A stretch of DNA of 64,000 nucleotides. Origin: Paragorgia papillata. Its lineage: Eukaryota > Cnidaria > Anthozoa > Scleralcyonacea > Coralliidae. Both the position numbers and the translations under genes were made by a program. The stretch spans positions 845,001 to 909,000 of the forward strand of contig JAWNZC010000421.1 of NCBI GenBank assembly GCA_035771165.1, given 5' to 3'. The notes beneath the pieces are model-generated. The model was not told where the DNA came from. It ran no database searches and saw only the letters and a program-made list of their open reading frames with translations. This document shows, in pieces, positions 12,201 through 25,100 of this stretch (positions are counted from its first letter, which is position 1; every line of letters begins with the position of its first letter).

Positions 12201-15200
12201 CTTGTTGGTATTAGGGGCAGATGCAGAATATCGCATGTGACGTACATGCATATGCTTTTTCATATGCCATTTCTTATGCCATTCCTGCATATGCCATTCC
12301 ATGCACATGCCATTCTATACATCATTTCATATGTTGCTTCATATACCATCCCGTGCATATACCATTCTATCTCATCCCATATTCTAGGGCATACTCGAGA
12401 GCATATGCCACATCACATACCATTTCATATACCATATACCCTTGTCATATGCTATCCCATACAACATCCCATGCATATGCTATCCCATATACTGTTTCAT
12501 AATATCCCGTGCCAAGTAATTTGTATAATTATATTTTTATGTACGTTTGCTTGAGCCGTCGCGATTGTTGTTCAATATTCACAATAAGTAGCTGACTGAC
12601 CTCGCCCCCTCTCTCCTCCGCGAGGCTTCTTGAGCTTTGTTGAGCTCTTCAATAATATATAGGGGTTTAATATTGCAGGGGTTTATAGACTATAGAGCGT
12701 AGAGTAATGCAGTAGAGTGTAATGAGAAAATGCTCTATAGTAGAGGTGTGCGAATCCGATCCGAATCCGATCGGATTCGGACTAAACTTTTATCGTTCGG
12801 ATCGGATTCGGACTAAACTTTTATCGTTCGGATCGGATTCGGACTAAACTTTCATCGTTCGGATCGGATTCGGACTAAACTTTTATCGTTCGGATCGGAT
12901 TCGGACTAAACTTTTATCGTTCGGATCGGATTCGGACTAAACTTTTATCGTTCGGATCGGATTCGGACTAAACTTTTATCGTTCGGATCGGATTTAGTTC
13001 TTTTTTTCTCGGATCGGATCGGATTTTGTTCTTTTTTTCTGAGATCGGATCGAATCGGATTTTGCACTTTTTTTTACCCGCATCAGATTCACTTTTGTCA
13101 TTGTTTTTGTCACAAAATTACCAAATTCACTAGTTGTATGCACGTTGCACAACATATGAACGTTACTATTGCGTAAGATTATTATTGTATAGTAGTTTTC
13201 TTAAATTTATTTGTTCATTGGTTTTCTTTTTGGAACGTTTGCGCAACTATTGCAACATATATCCGGTGTTTTAATTTTTTCGGATCGGATCGGATTTGAG
13301 CAGCTGTTTTCGGATCGGATCGAACTACGATTTTTTGGCTTCGGATCGGATTCGGATTGACAGTTTTTGCAAACCCTCGGATTATAAGGTGTCAATCCGA
13401 TCCGACGCACACCACAAGTAAGCCTTGCAAATAGGCAAGGCTTGCCACTCCCCGCCCTAACGCTCACTCTAGTTGCGTGTCTGTATTTGTGTGCACAGCG
13501 AAATAAACCTTACCCCGTTCAAATATTCGACAAACAAGCACACGATCGCATTGTATCAATAGTTTTCCCATTCACCTTACAATGCTCGCATGCTTGACAT
13601 TATTGACCAAGTGTCGATCGCACGTCACTGACACTGTAATCTTTGATTAGTACTAGTATGCTTTCAAATTGTCGGTTAGCTTTGCATTTGGCTTTTACTG
13701 AGCTAAGTTGTTGCTAAAAATATAAGACTTGTATGGTTTTTATCATATACTGTCATGTATTTTGTGTGAGATATTTTGATTTAATAACTTTATTGCCTAT
13801 AGCAACTGGTGGTCAAACAGAGCGAAATGCCCCAATTGAACATGACTACCATGATGCAAGTGTTGGTTTTGCGGAGGGAGGAAAACCGGAGAACCCGGCG
13901 AAAAACCCTCGAAGCACAGGAGAGATCAACTACAACTCTACTCACATTAGTTTCCAGCTCGACAACGGGGTCATTCCCAAGCGGTCACCCATCCAAGTAC
14001 TAACCCCGTCTAACCGGGCTTAACTTTTGGTGAGAGGCAGCGCGCTAACAGCACACGCCACCCGTGCTCCCCATATATGACAGAGTTATACCACCGGAGT
14101 TGATTTTTAAGTTTGTTTTTCTAAGCCGTCTGATACCCCGCAAAGAAAACCTTTTAAAACTGATTAATTGTTTTCTTATTCCATCAAATATCATTTTACC
14201 TTTTAGTGCCCTTTCAAGACTGCGCGATTTTCCGATCCGCGGCTAAATTGGAATTCACTTAGCGGTTCTAGAATGTAGCTTCTGATTAACTTGAATTAAA
14301 AATAGGCAAAAGAACAGTTTACGTACAATTCTCACATTCGAGCTACAAGCATTGAGAAAATTAGTTGAAACGACTCGAGAAAATCATGCCATGTTAATTG
14401 CTAATCTAATGTTAATTGCCATCCCCCTTTCCCCTTTTCAATGTTGTTACTCTAATTAATAAGCAAATTACACATGTTTTGAGCTCCACAGCATTGAAGT
14501 AGGGAGATACAAAACGTCAATCAACAGCAATTTATTACAAGTAATATTTAGCATTTGACTTGATTAAACTACATAAAAAGCATGTTCTTAAGCCCTAATC
14601 AAACGAGAACGCAAGTTGGCAGTCACGCTATCTCAGCCAGCCGCTCTGAATAATTTCCCGAAAATATTATGTACCGTGACGAAGTTAAAACTTGTTTAAA
14701 ACACTCACGAAACCTTTATTTTGTTAATTTGGGTGTTCGAACGACCGCCACAGAAATTCGTGACTGCCAACTTGCAATGACTTGCGTTCTCGATTAGGAC
14801 TTTACATGTTATTAAAATAGGCCCGTTTTAGCCTAAGGAAAATTTCGACTGTATAATAAGGCCGTTTATACGAGAACTGATAAGACGCAGCTTACACAGG
14901 ACGCGCCTAGCTTACATAAGACGCGAAACACTTGTATAAAAGATACAAGACTAATATTCGCGTCTTATACAAGCCGCAGCTTGTTAAAAAATGCCGTATA
15001 AATGTTATGTAAAGCGCGTCTTGTGTAAGCCGCATTTTATCGGCTCTCGTATAAACGGCCGTAATAAGTAATAGATAAATCCCTCGAACGTCGGGATGTA
15101 TGCTGTATAAAGACCCGAGGACGCGCAGCGTCCAAGGGCTTTTAATATATCACATACATCCCGACGTTCGAGGGATTTATCTGACTTAATTTATTATTGA

Positions 15201-17051
15201 GGAGGTTTTCCAACAAAGTTTTGTCTTTTTTTTCCCACCTTGGACAAAGATTTTCCTTGTTTTTTTTCTTCATTTCGTTTCTAATTATTATTCCAGGGCT
15301 TTATGCGATATAAAGACCTCGGAAGAACAAAGAAAACCGACTCGATAATAAATTAATTACACTTAAGACCGAACCGGGACTATATAGTTGCGAAGATGCA
15401 ACACCAAGCCCATTCGGCTGGAATTGAACCCGCGACCCTGCGATGCCAGTGCAGTGCTCTGACCACTGAGCTACGGAAGCCGTTGCCAAGAGCTTGGCCA
15501 CGAGTTCTGTATCTATAATGTGGTAATGCCGGGAGTAGAATTGGGTATATTACAAGTAATATTTGCCATTTCACCTAATTAAAATGCATGTTATAAGGAT
15601 TTTGGGCGAAGGGAAATTTCGAGAAGCTATGGAATGGCGTCAGTTCTTTGGCATGGCTGGAATTTTCGACGTCGTCTTCATGCGGTGTTAACTGTTGTGT
15701 TTGTTAATGCGATTGCAAAGTAAACCTTACAGCGTGATTTCTTAACATGGCGATGATAAGTAACCAACTTTAATATGTCTGTGTCCTCTCTTCCAGTCAG
15801 CGCTCAAACAGACTCACAGCGAGTTGCGAAGAACTCACAGTGGAAAAAGAGCGAATTCTTTATAATTAGATGCAAGTACTCGCTGCGGTCCTGTTTCTGC
15901 TATGACTGACAAGAAGCTTGCTAGGGGGTGTTTATTAATTCCATGCATACCTTATTTATGTTGGGATTTTTCATGGCTTGTCAAGCTCGGTAAACATTAA
16001 ATAGACCACTTTCATAATGGCCATATTTTAAATATTTTTATGACAGTTAATCTACGTGAGCCTTTTTAGCCCCGTTACGAACCTGGCTGGATTGGATTGG
16101 GCTGGGCTGGGCTGGGCTGGGCTGGTGGGCTGGACTGGGCTGTGCTGGGCTTGACTGGACTAGACTGGACTAGACTGGACTGGATTGGATTGGATTAGAT
16201 TGGGCTGGACTGAGCTAAGCTGGACTCGACTGAGCTGGTCTGGTCTGGACAGTACATTCCTTTGCATTGCACGGCATTACATTACTACTGTACTTTACAT
16301 TACTGTACATTGTATTATACACTGTAAATGGTGTAAATCACGCGAACCACACTACATTACACTACGCTACAAACCACATAATACACCACACTACTCGAGT
16401 GCACATTGTAACCATCTACTCAACTAACTACCAACCCTTACATTATAGAGATCGATCTGTTATCGTCCCTTGAAGAAGATCCTGGTGAATACAACCTTGA
16501 ACTGGACAGCGGCATCAACTATGGATCAGATGCGTATAAATTCACCCACCATGTCAAGAAACTCTCTCTGATGTATGAAACCACGTCAGAAATAATCACC
16601 CAAATGGACGCCCACAATTCGCTTATCCTCGCTCTCAATCTCAAACTGGATCCCTATAATTACGGCAGTGTGTTGTCTGTCACGGGCTACACTGGGGAAG
16701 TATTACTGGACGTTTGGGTAAAAAGTGGTGCACACCCCGCTGTTGGATTGCGTTATGTACCAGTCAACACCTCTACTCTCGAAACTCTGAGTTTTGGGCC
16801 GGTTCATGGTTTTCGAAAACAGCAGTGGAGTAAACTGGCTCTGCATATCTACAGAATCGGTGTCTTTCAATCTGTTGTCGATATTTATGTGAACTGCGAG
16901 CGAATAGGTCGGAAGATTACACGCAGCGTTTTGGATTTGTTCGCCTACAAGAAACGCTTTGTGACGCGTAGATTGGAGTTTCGCATTGGACAGAAAGGTT
17001 TCGGCAAGAATGTTTATTCAAGATTTCGGGTGAGTAGGGTGGTGAGAAACG

Positions 17052-17134
<83 letters not shown>

Positions 17135-17748
17135 GTCTGTCTGTTTGTCTGTCTGTTCGACTCTCTCTTCGTTTGTGTTTGTTTGTCTGTCTGTCTGTTT
17201 GTCGCAACCCTGCAAGAAATTGTTCGCAAGTTTGTAACAAATTGTTGTGACAAGTGGCAACAAAGTTGATAACTGCAAGCTCGTAGCAGTTTTTTGAAAC
17301 TCACAGAGTCGTTACAAGCCTGTTGCGAACCCATCTTGTTGACAAACTGTATTGTTTTTTAAAAGCCTGTGTACTAGTGATTCCTGTTGATTTATGTCTA
17401 TGTTGTTCTTATCTTTGTAGGGTTCGATGCAAGATTTTCAACTCGTGTTTAAAAGAGACATTAAAACGTACACTGAGAAAACACTTTGTAAATTCCCTTA
17501 TCAAGACAAAAACCCATTTTTACCATACGCCCGAGCTTTAAGTATGATTTATATTCTGTACTATTTTATATTTAAACTTGTGGTACTTCTGCCTATGTTT
17601 TTCTATTAATGTCAACTAGTCACTTGGACATCTGCTTACAAATCTACCCATTACTTATATCTATCACCTACTTTCCTATCAACTTGTATACATATCTAAC
17701 CTACTTACTTACTTACCTTCCTACTTACTTTTCTTTCTTTCTACTTAC

Positions 17749-17835
<87 letters not shown>

Positions 17836-17836
17836 C

Positions 17837-17871
<35 letters not shown>

Positions 17872-17872
17872 C

Positions 17873-17935
<63 letters not shown>

Positions 17936-20900
17936 CCTATCTACATTATCGAATGAAGTGAAGTAAAGTGAACTGAAGTAAAGTGAAATGAAGTGAAGTA
18001 AAGTGAAATGAAGTGAAGTGACTGATATATTCAAATATTTCATTCCTTGTTTTCAGCTGAACCAATCCGTGATGTTAGCTTGGAGTCGGCCGCTGTTACA
18101 GAGTTGCTGAGTCTTGTTAAGGATCTCAGATATGATCTAACAATCCAGGTAAGCAAGTTATGTCTTCTTCTTATATTGCGGTACTTTGATAAGTTAGCTG
18201 CACAGTGCAGCCGGCTCCCGGGCAGTCCATCGCTGATAAGATTTTATCTGTTGTGCTTCAAATAGGCTGCACAACTGACGTATGTTAGGAAACTCATTGA
18301 AGGATGTGAAATGTGTCGAGGTAATGTAATAAAACTTGATATAGGGGTTCGCACTTTGTTAAAATGTACTGCTTTGTACTGTACTGTACTGTACTGTACT
18401 GTACTGTACTGTACTGTACTGTACTGTACTGTACTGTACTGTACTGCAACGACAACCAACACCCATCCACACAACACAGCACCGCACTAAAGTACACCAC
18501 ACCTACTGCAATCTACTCCACTCCCTCCCCTCCACCCCACTCCCCTCCACTCCGCTCCACCCCACTCCGCTCCAACCCACTCCACTCCGCTCCACCCCAC
18601 TCCACTCCACTCCACTCCACTCTACTCTGTTAAACTGTATTACACTATGCTACAATGTAATGCATTGTGGCGCACTGTACTGGACTATATACATGATATA
18701 TAATACATCAGACTACTCCACTGTGCTGCATTGTACTACATTGTTCTGTCCGGCACTATACGGCGAAGTAGGTTGATCAAGTGTGATAAGACAAATGGTT
18801 AAGTGTGTCTCAAAGGTATTCATCTCACCTTTTCTCCTTTTTCTATTACAGTGACGAATTTCTGTGCGATGAAACCATGCTATCCGGGAGTACATTGCTA
18901 CCACTCACCAAAATCCAAACGCGGTTTCTTATGTGGAGATTGTCCATTTGGTAGCTATGGAAACGGCATTAACTGCACAGATATCGATGAGGTATGTGGG
19001 GTTGTGGGAGACTTTTATAAAGCTTAAAACTTGACATAATGTCTAAGCTATCTGCTATGTAATGTAGGACTGAATGTATAATTCAACCCTAGTGTTGTTG
19101 TTGTTGATGATGATGATGATGATGATGATATTTTTTTTAGTGTTATATTTGCAAGTGATATAATTTTTGTTTTCTCCAGTGTAAACTGAACCCATGCTCA
19201 TTAATGACTAAATGTATTAACAAGAGTCCTGGATATGAATGTGAACCTTGCCCTGAAGGTTATGCTGGTAATGCGCAGTCTGGTATTGGTCTCATTCATG
19301 CTGCCAGAAACCAACAGGTAATTAGCAAGTAAGGTAGGACTTCTCAAAGTGGGTTCAGCGACCCGAAATAGTGACGCAAGCGTGAAAACTTTTAGCCAAT
19401 AGAACACTCATGCGATGTTTTACACTAGTGACCAAAGTCGTATGGCCAATTAGAAAGCCAATACGACACTTCTTTACTAGTGACAAAATATTACGGTGGG
19501 AGTTTTAGAATTTTGTTGGTTACACGGGAGTCTTGGTGCTTATGTAATAAAGTAATATCTTCTTCGTAGTATTAAATTACATTAAAGTGCAGAAAATAAG
19601 TGGTGAGGACGTGAGGTAACGTTATTCTTTTTTATTAGGTTTGCTCGGATGTCGACGAATGCTTGATTGATAATGGTGGCTGCAGTAAATTGGTTAAATG
19701 CGTAAACACTCAGGTATATTACAACTCTGAATTCAAACTGGCTCTCCTGGACCTATATTTATGCATTGTTTTTAAAAACGAAATTTCACTTCAGTTTTTT
19801 AAGATTGTATTTGGAAGAACACCTAAGATAATGAAAAATGGCTTTTAGATGCTTTTCAAATCTTATCCCATTCTTGAGTTTTTGGCTATGCAATTTGAAC
19901 AATGACGTTACACGTTGTATGTGGGAGAAAATGGAAAATCAGTCATATCATTGGATTGGTTTGACTACACGAAACCACACAATGCAGATGTAATCAGAAC
20001 ATACCCCAAGGGAAATTTCCAACGTTTGATTCAGTTTAGTTAAACCAATCCAAAGATATGACTGATTTTCTGTTTTCTCTCATGCACGCACATACAACGT
20101 GTGACGTCATTGCCCAAATTGCATAGCCAATAACTAAAAATTGGGATAGGATTTGAAAGGCATGTAAAAGCCCTTTTCCGTTATCTTAGGTATTCTTGTT
20201 TATCAAATTCCTACTGAAAGTGAAATTTCGTTTCATAGACATTTTAAACAGGACTCAATTGTCTTGTGTTGAAATTCCGTGCTGAAATTAAAGCTGTACA
20301 TTAATTCGAAATCAATCTCGCTTTAATTTTGACCATTCGTTTTTCTGTGCAGGTTTCTAGTATTGTGTTTTTATATATACAATAGAAAACTTTTATTGTG
20401 AGATTTTGTGACTGATGATTGTAGATCTAATAATGACATGTTTTGTGCAGGGGAGTTTTGATTGTGAGCCTTGTCCACCTGGTTACGTGGGAGATCCGCA
20501 AGTCGAGTGTCGTTTCTTACAATATTGTTCACCTGAGAATCCCAAGAGCAATCCCTGCAGTAGATTTGCCAAATGTCACTCATTTAACGGCGGAAGAGAC
20601 TTTAGCTGCTACGTAAGTTCTTTCAAGTTCACAGCCAAATTTTGGACGGAATTGTCATTGCCGTTGTCCTGGTCTTAGTCATAATGGTCATGGGCGTGGT
20701 CATGGTTACCATAGTCATGGTCTTGATCTTGGTCATGGTTATCATTGTCATGGTGTTGATCTTGGTTATGATCATGGTCGTGGTCGTCATGGTCTTTGTG
20801 TTGGTCATGGTGATAGTTATTATGGTGTTGGTCATGGTCATGATCGTGGTCGCGGTCGTGGTCCTGGTCCTAGTCCTGGTCATCATAGTCATGGTCATCA

Positions 20901-22161
20901 TAGTCATGGTGTTGGTCATGGTGATAGTTATTATGGTCATGGTGTTGGTCATGATCTTGTTCGTAGTCGTGGTCTTGGTCCTGGTCCTGGTCCTGGTTGG
21001 TCCTGGTTGGTCCTGGTCCTGGTCATAGTCATGGTCATGGTCATCATAGTCATGGTCATCATAGTCATGGTCATCATAGTCATGGTCATCATAGTCATCG
21101 TCGTGGTTATTATGGTCAAGTTGTTGGGTATGGTCATGGTTATTATGGTCATGGTCATCATGGTTATGGTCAGTCACGGTCAGTTTATTTATGTTAATTT
21201 AATTTTAGTGCAGGGTTGGTTTTGCTGGAAATGGTTTTCTTTGTGGATTTGACAAAGATGTCGATGGTTACCCCGACCAACAACTCAACTGTACCGAAAA
21301 ATTTTGCATGCAGGTGAGTACCGAAACTTGTAATTGCTTTCCCTTTATTTTCCTTGCATGAACTTAAAAAAATAACTAAACTAACTATATTTATACTGGA
21401 TAACTCTATCAGTTATATCTAAACTTTTTATATCCCTAGAGGTCCAGTAAGGGCCATCCCTCATTGGTCCAGTGTTACTATTGGAGGAAACCGGAGTACC
21501 CGGAGGAAACCTGTGGTGTAATTAATTATCTAAATTATACCTTGTTCTTCGTAGCTTCGAATGCCGCTTGGGAGCCCAGTAAGACTATCTTGATAACAAA
21601 AGAATCTTCTATTGTTTTTTTAATAGGATAACTGTAACTCGATAGCAAACTCCGACCAGCTTGACAAAGATGGTGACGGCATTGGTGACGTGTGCGATCG
21701 TGATATGGACAATGACGGCATTCCTAATAAAAGGGTAAGGTTTTTTCAATGAATTACATGAAAATATAACTGGACGAAGTTGAGCAAAATATAACGATTT
21801 GTTTTGCACTGATTTTTAGGATAACTGTCGGTGGGTGCGGAACGTTGGTCAGAGAGATTTCGACCGAGATGGTCATGGCAATCTTTGTGATAACTGTCCT
21901 AACGTAAAGAACCCCGACCAAGAGGATTATGATGAAGACGGACACGGAGACGCATGTGATCAAGACATTGACGGAGATGGTAAGAGCTACCCTATTGCTT
22001 GAGTTCGACTGATAGTGAACTAAAGCGCATGGCCCACATCACTGTAGCCTTCTACATTGGGTAATCGATGTGTTTCTTAGGAAACCTTACAAATTTTCAC
22101 CTTTCAAGACTCACATTTCAAGTTTATATATGATCTCTATTTTTTGTCTGTACCACTGACC

Positions 22162-22192
<31 letters not shown>

Positions 22193-25100
22193 ATGTATGT
22201 ATGTATGTATGTATGTATGTATAAGCTTTATATATATATAAGCTTTGTATTTTTCATTCGTATTTTCTAAAAGCTTTGCGTCAAGCGGTTGTAGTTTTTG
22301 CATTAAACCCAGTTTATCAACATCACTTCCACGCATAATTTCATTGTCCATATAATAAATAGAACATTACACGATTGCTCAAAGATATGGATTTTATGTT
22401 CTCGTGGCACAAGAGCAATATCTCACTCCTTATATTGTCCTTGCCACTCGAACATAAAATCCATATCTTCTCGCCACCGTGTAATATCCCCTTTATATAT
22501 ATATATATATATATATATTTTATTTAATAAAGGAGGGCTTTATCGGATATAAAACACGAGGCGATAGCCGAGTATTTTAGAGCCGATAAAGCCCGTACTG
22601 CAAGGTTTTTAAATGACTTCTAAAATTCATCACTTCATTGGCGTTGGTAATTTTGAAAATTAAGCTTATCTCAGCCGTTAAAAACCAGCGAGAAACTTAG
22701 AGCGAGTCTAGATCACATATATAGATCCGATACGCTTATGATTTTTCTTTGTGTTTTCCTCATGAATTATTAATGAGTTTTAGAAATATATATATATTAT
22801 TCATTTTTTATTTGTTTACTCAGGTGATAACTGATAATTTTTTGTCCTGATTTTGATTTACAATTTCTTCTTCTTCTCAGGTTCCTCTAACGACAAGGAC
22901 AACTGTCCCAATGTGGTCAACGTTGCTCAAAAAGACACAGATGGTGACGGCGTAGGAGACGCTTGTGATAACTGTATGGACGTCTTCAACCCAGATCAAG
23001 TTAGTTTTTATCTTCTAGTTTTTATTCGTGGTGGCGGTGGCGGTGTTGGTGTCGGTGTCAGTACAAATACCAGTGCTATACTGTCAGTGTCAGTGCAAAT
23101 GTCCGTGCCAGTTCTCTTGTCAATGTCAATGTCAGTGCCAGTATAATTGCAGTGTATATGTTGATATTTATACCGAGCTGCTGTACTTATTTCATTGCTT
23201 TATTCATTTCATTTTCCTTATGTCATACACAGGCTGATTCAGACAGTGATTTATTAGGAGATGTTTGTGATAATAACCTTGACAGTGATAAAGATGGCAT
23301 AGAGGACAACATTGACAATTGTGTATTACAAAGTAATCCCGAGCAAGCCGATGCAGATTTGGATGGAGTTGGTAAGCAGCAATTGAGTGACATTAGTGAC
23401 AATACGGAGTGACAAAGGATGAGTTGTTTTTTATATCAAGAATTATATACAGTGGAACGTTAATACGACCACCGTCGGGCCAAAAACATTTGGTCGTAAT
23501 AACGGGGTGGTCGTATTAACGGGGGAGTATTACACTACTTAGAATGTATTCAGGCCAGAAAAAGTGGTCGTAATAACGAGGTGGTCGTATTAATGGGGTG
23601 GTCGTATGGCGGGTTTCCCCTGTAGGTCAAAATCTGAACGGCACGGACAGCGACGGTGTAAGCGTCGAGAAAAGCCTGTTGTTCTGCTAGCCGGGAGAGG
23701 GCAATACGCTTTCTTCTGGACCGCTAATTCTTGGCGGGAATATTTTAAAATTGATTTGAATGAAAATAACAAAGCGTTAGGCGTGTCAGTTGGAGAATTT
23801 CGAACAACACTTATTTACTGGCGCTGAGGGAAACCTTGTGTTTTGTGGTCCCTCGATTGCTCGTTGTTGCATGCCTGTTGTCATAGGTTACGCGGGAAAC
23901 ATCACGGTTTTAGGACCGCTCGCCCAATTAGAAATCGATAAAAACGGACTTTGGCACTTGCTATATAACTATATGTCCTGAAACAGTAGTGTTGCTTTTC
24001 TTAAAAGCGGTTTTCTTACAAGCTAGATAAATAAATGCCTAAGAGGTGTAAACATGAAGCGAACCGAACGAGCCCAAAGGAAATTGCCGAACACAGAGAG
24101 GGCAACGAACCATGCAACAGCCAATTATTTTTTCGCGCAGAGCTCGCTTTTTGGTCTGTTGGCCTGTACGAAAACCCTCAGGCAAATGCACTTTTTGATT
24201 GCAGTCAAGATCAAGACTTGTCAAGGTCAAAGTCTATCTTATTTTCCGGGCTATTCTATTTTTTTGTCATAGGTGATATTTGCGACGAAGATGATGACAA
24301 TGATTCTGTCTTTGATAAATCTGACAACTGTCCACTTGTGTCGAACAAAGACCAAAGGGACTCAGATGGTAAGTAATTAATGTTAATTATGATAATAGTG
24401 ATGATGATGGTGATGATGAGGGTGATGATGATGATGATGCATGCCGTTTTCCGGTAGGCAGATAACCATCTGGTGGTTATGTGCATACCGTTTTCCGGTA
24501 GGCAGATAACCATCTGGTGGTTATGTGTATGCCGTTTTCCGGTAGGCAGATAACCATCTGGTGGTGGTGGGGTGATGATGATGGTTATTTTCGTAGTAGT
24601 GGCGGTGATGGTGATGATGATGGTTGTGTGGTGGTTGTAGTAGTAGTGGTGGTGTTAGTGTTAGTGATGACGATGGTGGTGGTGTAGGTGATGACGATGA
24701 TATTAATCGTGGTGGTAGTTGTGATGATGATGGTGGTGGCAGTTGTAGCGGTAAAGGTGAAGGTGATGATGGTGGTAGTGGTGGTGGTGAAGGTGGTGGT
24801 GGTGGTGATGGTGGTGGTGGTGATGGTAATGGCGGTGGTGAAGGTGATGATGGTGGTAGTGGTGGTGTTAGTGTTAGTGTTAGTGATGATGACGATGGTG
24901 GTGGTGTAGGTGATGACGATGATATTAATCGTGGTGGTGGTTGTGATGATGATGGTGGTGGCAGTTGTAGCGGTGAAGGTGAAGGTGAAGGTGATGATGG
25001 TGGTAGTGGTGGTGGTGAAGGTGATGGTGGTGGTGGTGGTAATGGTGGTGGTGGTGATGGTGATGGTAATGGCGGTGGTGAAGGTGATGATAACAATAAC

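Larger units (their letters stand above)
6264..16448 (+). other. Thrombospondin intron 1 (~10.2 kb), repeat-filled
   Basis: I see no coding exon here. Contents include a TTC array, foldback elements (8066-8241, 9179-9412, 10359-11391, 14594-14808, 14857-15061), SINE-like tRNA and 5S derivatives, a ~120-bp tandem repeat (11590-12020), a TCGGAT-rich 31-bp satellite (12757-13345), and a family B hairpin element. The remaining sequence, about 6900-8060 and 14065-14590, is AT-rich and featureless to my eye. Confidence 0.6.

Noticed and set aside
3688..15500. Several tRNA-like A/B-box pairs as tRNA genes
   Set aside because: None forms a closed acceptor stem with a proper anticodon loop; shared tails mark them as SINEs.
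16571..17269. 232-codon single-exon frame extending the thrombospondin N domain
   Set aside because: Only the part up to 17029 is coding. The rest reads through a GTGAGT donor into a CTGT microsatellite, and the next exon at 17421 continues the domain in phase.
20629..21177. 182-codon minus-strand Thr/Met/Asp-rich frame
   Set aside because: Period-six satellite translated in frame; no start context, domain or conservation.
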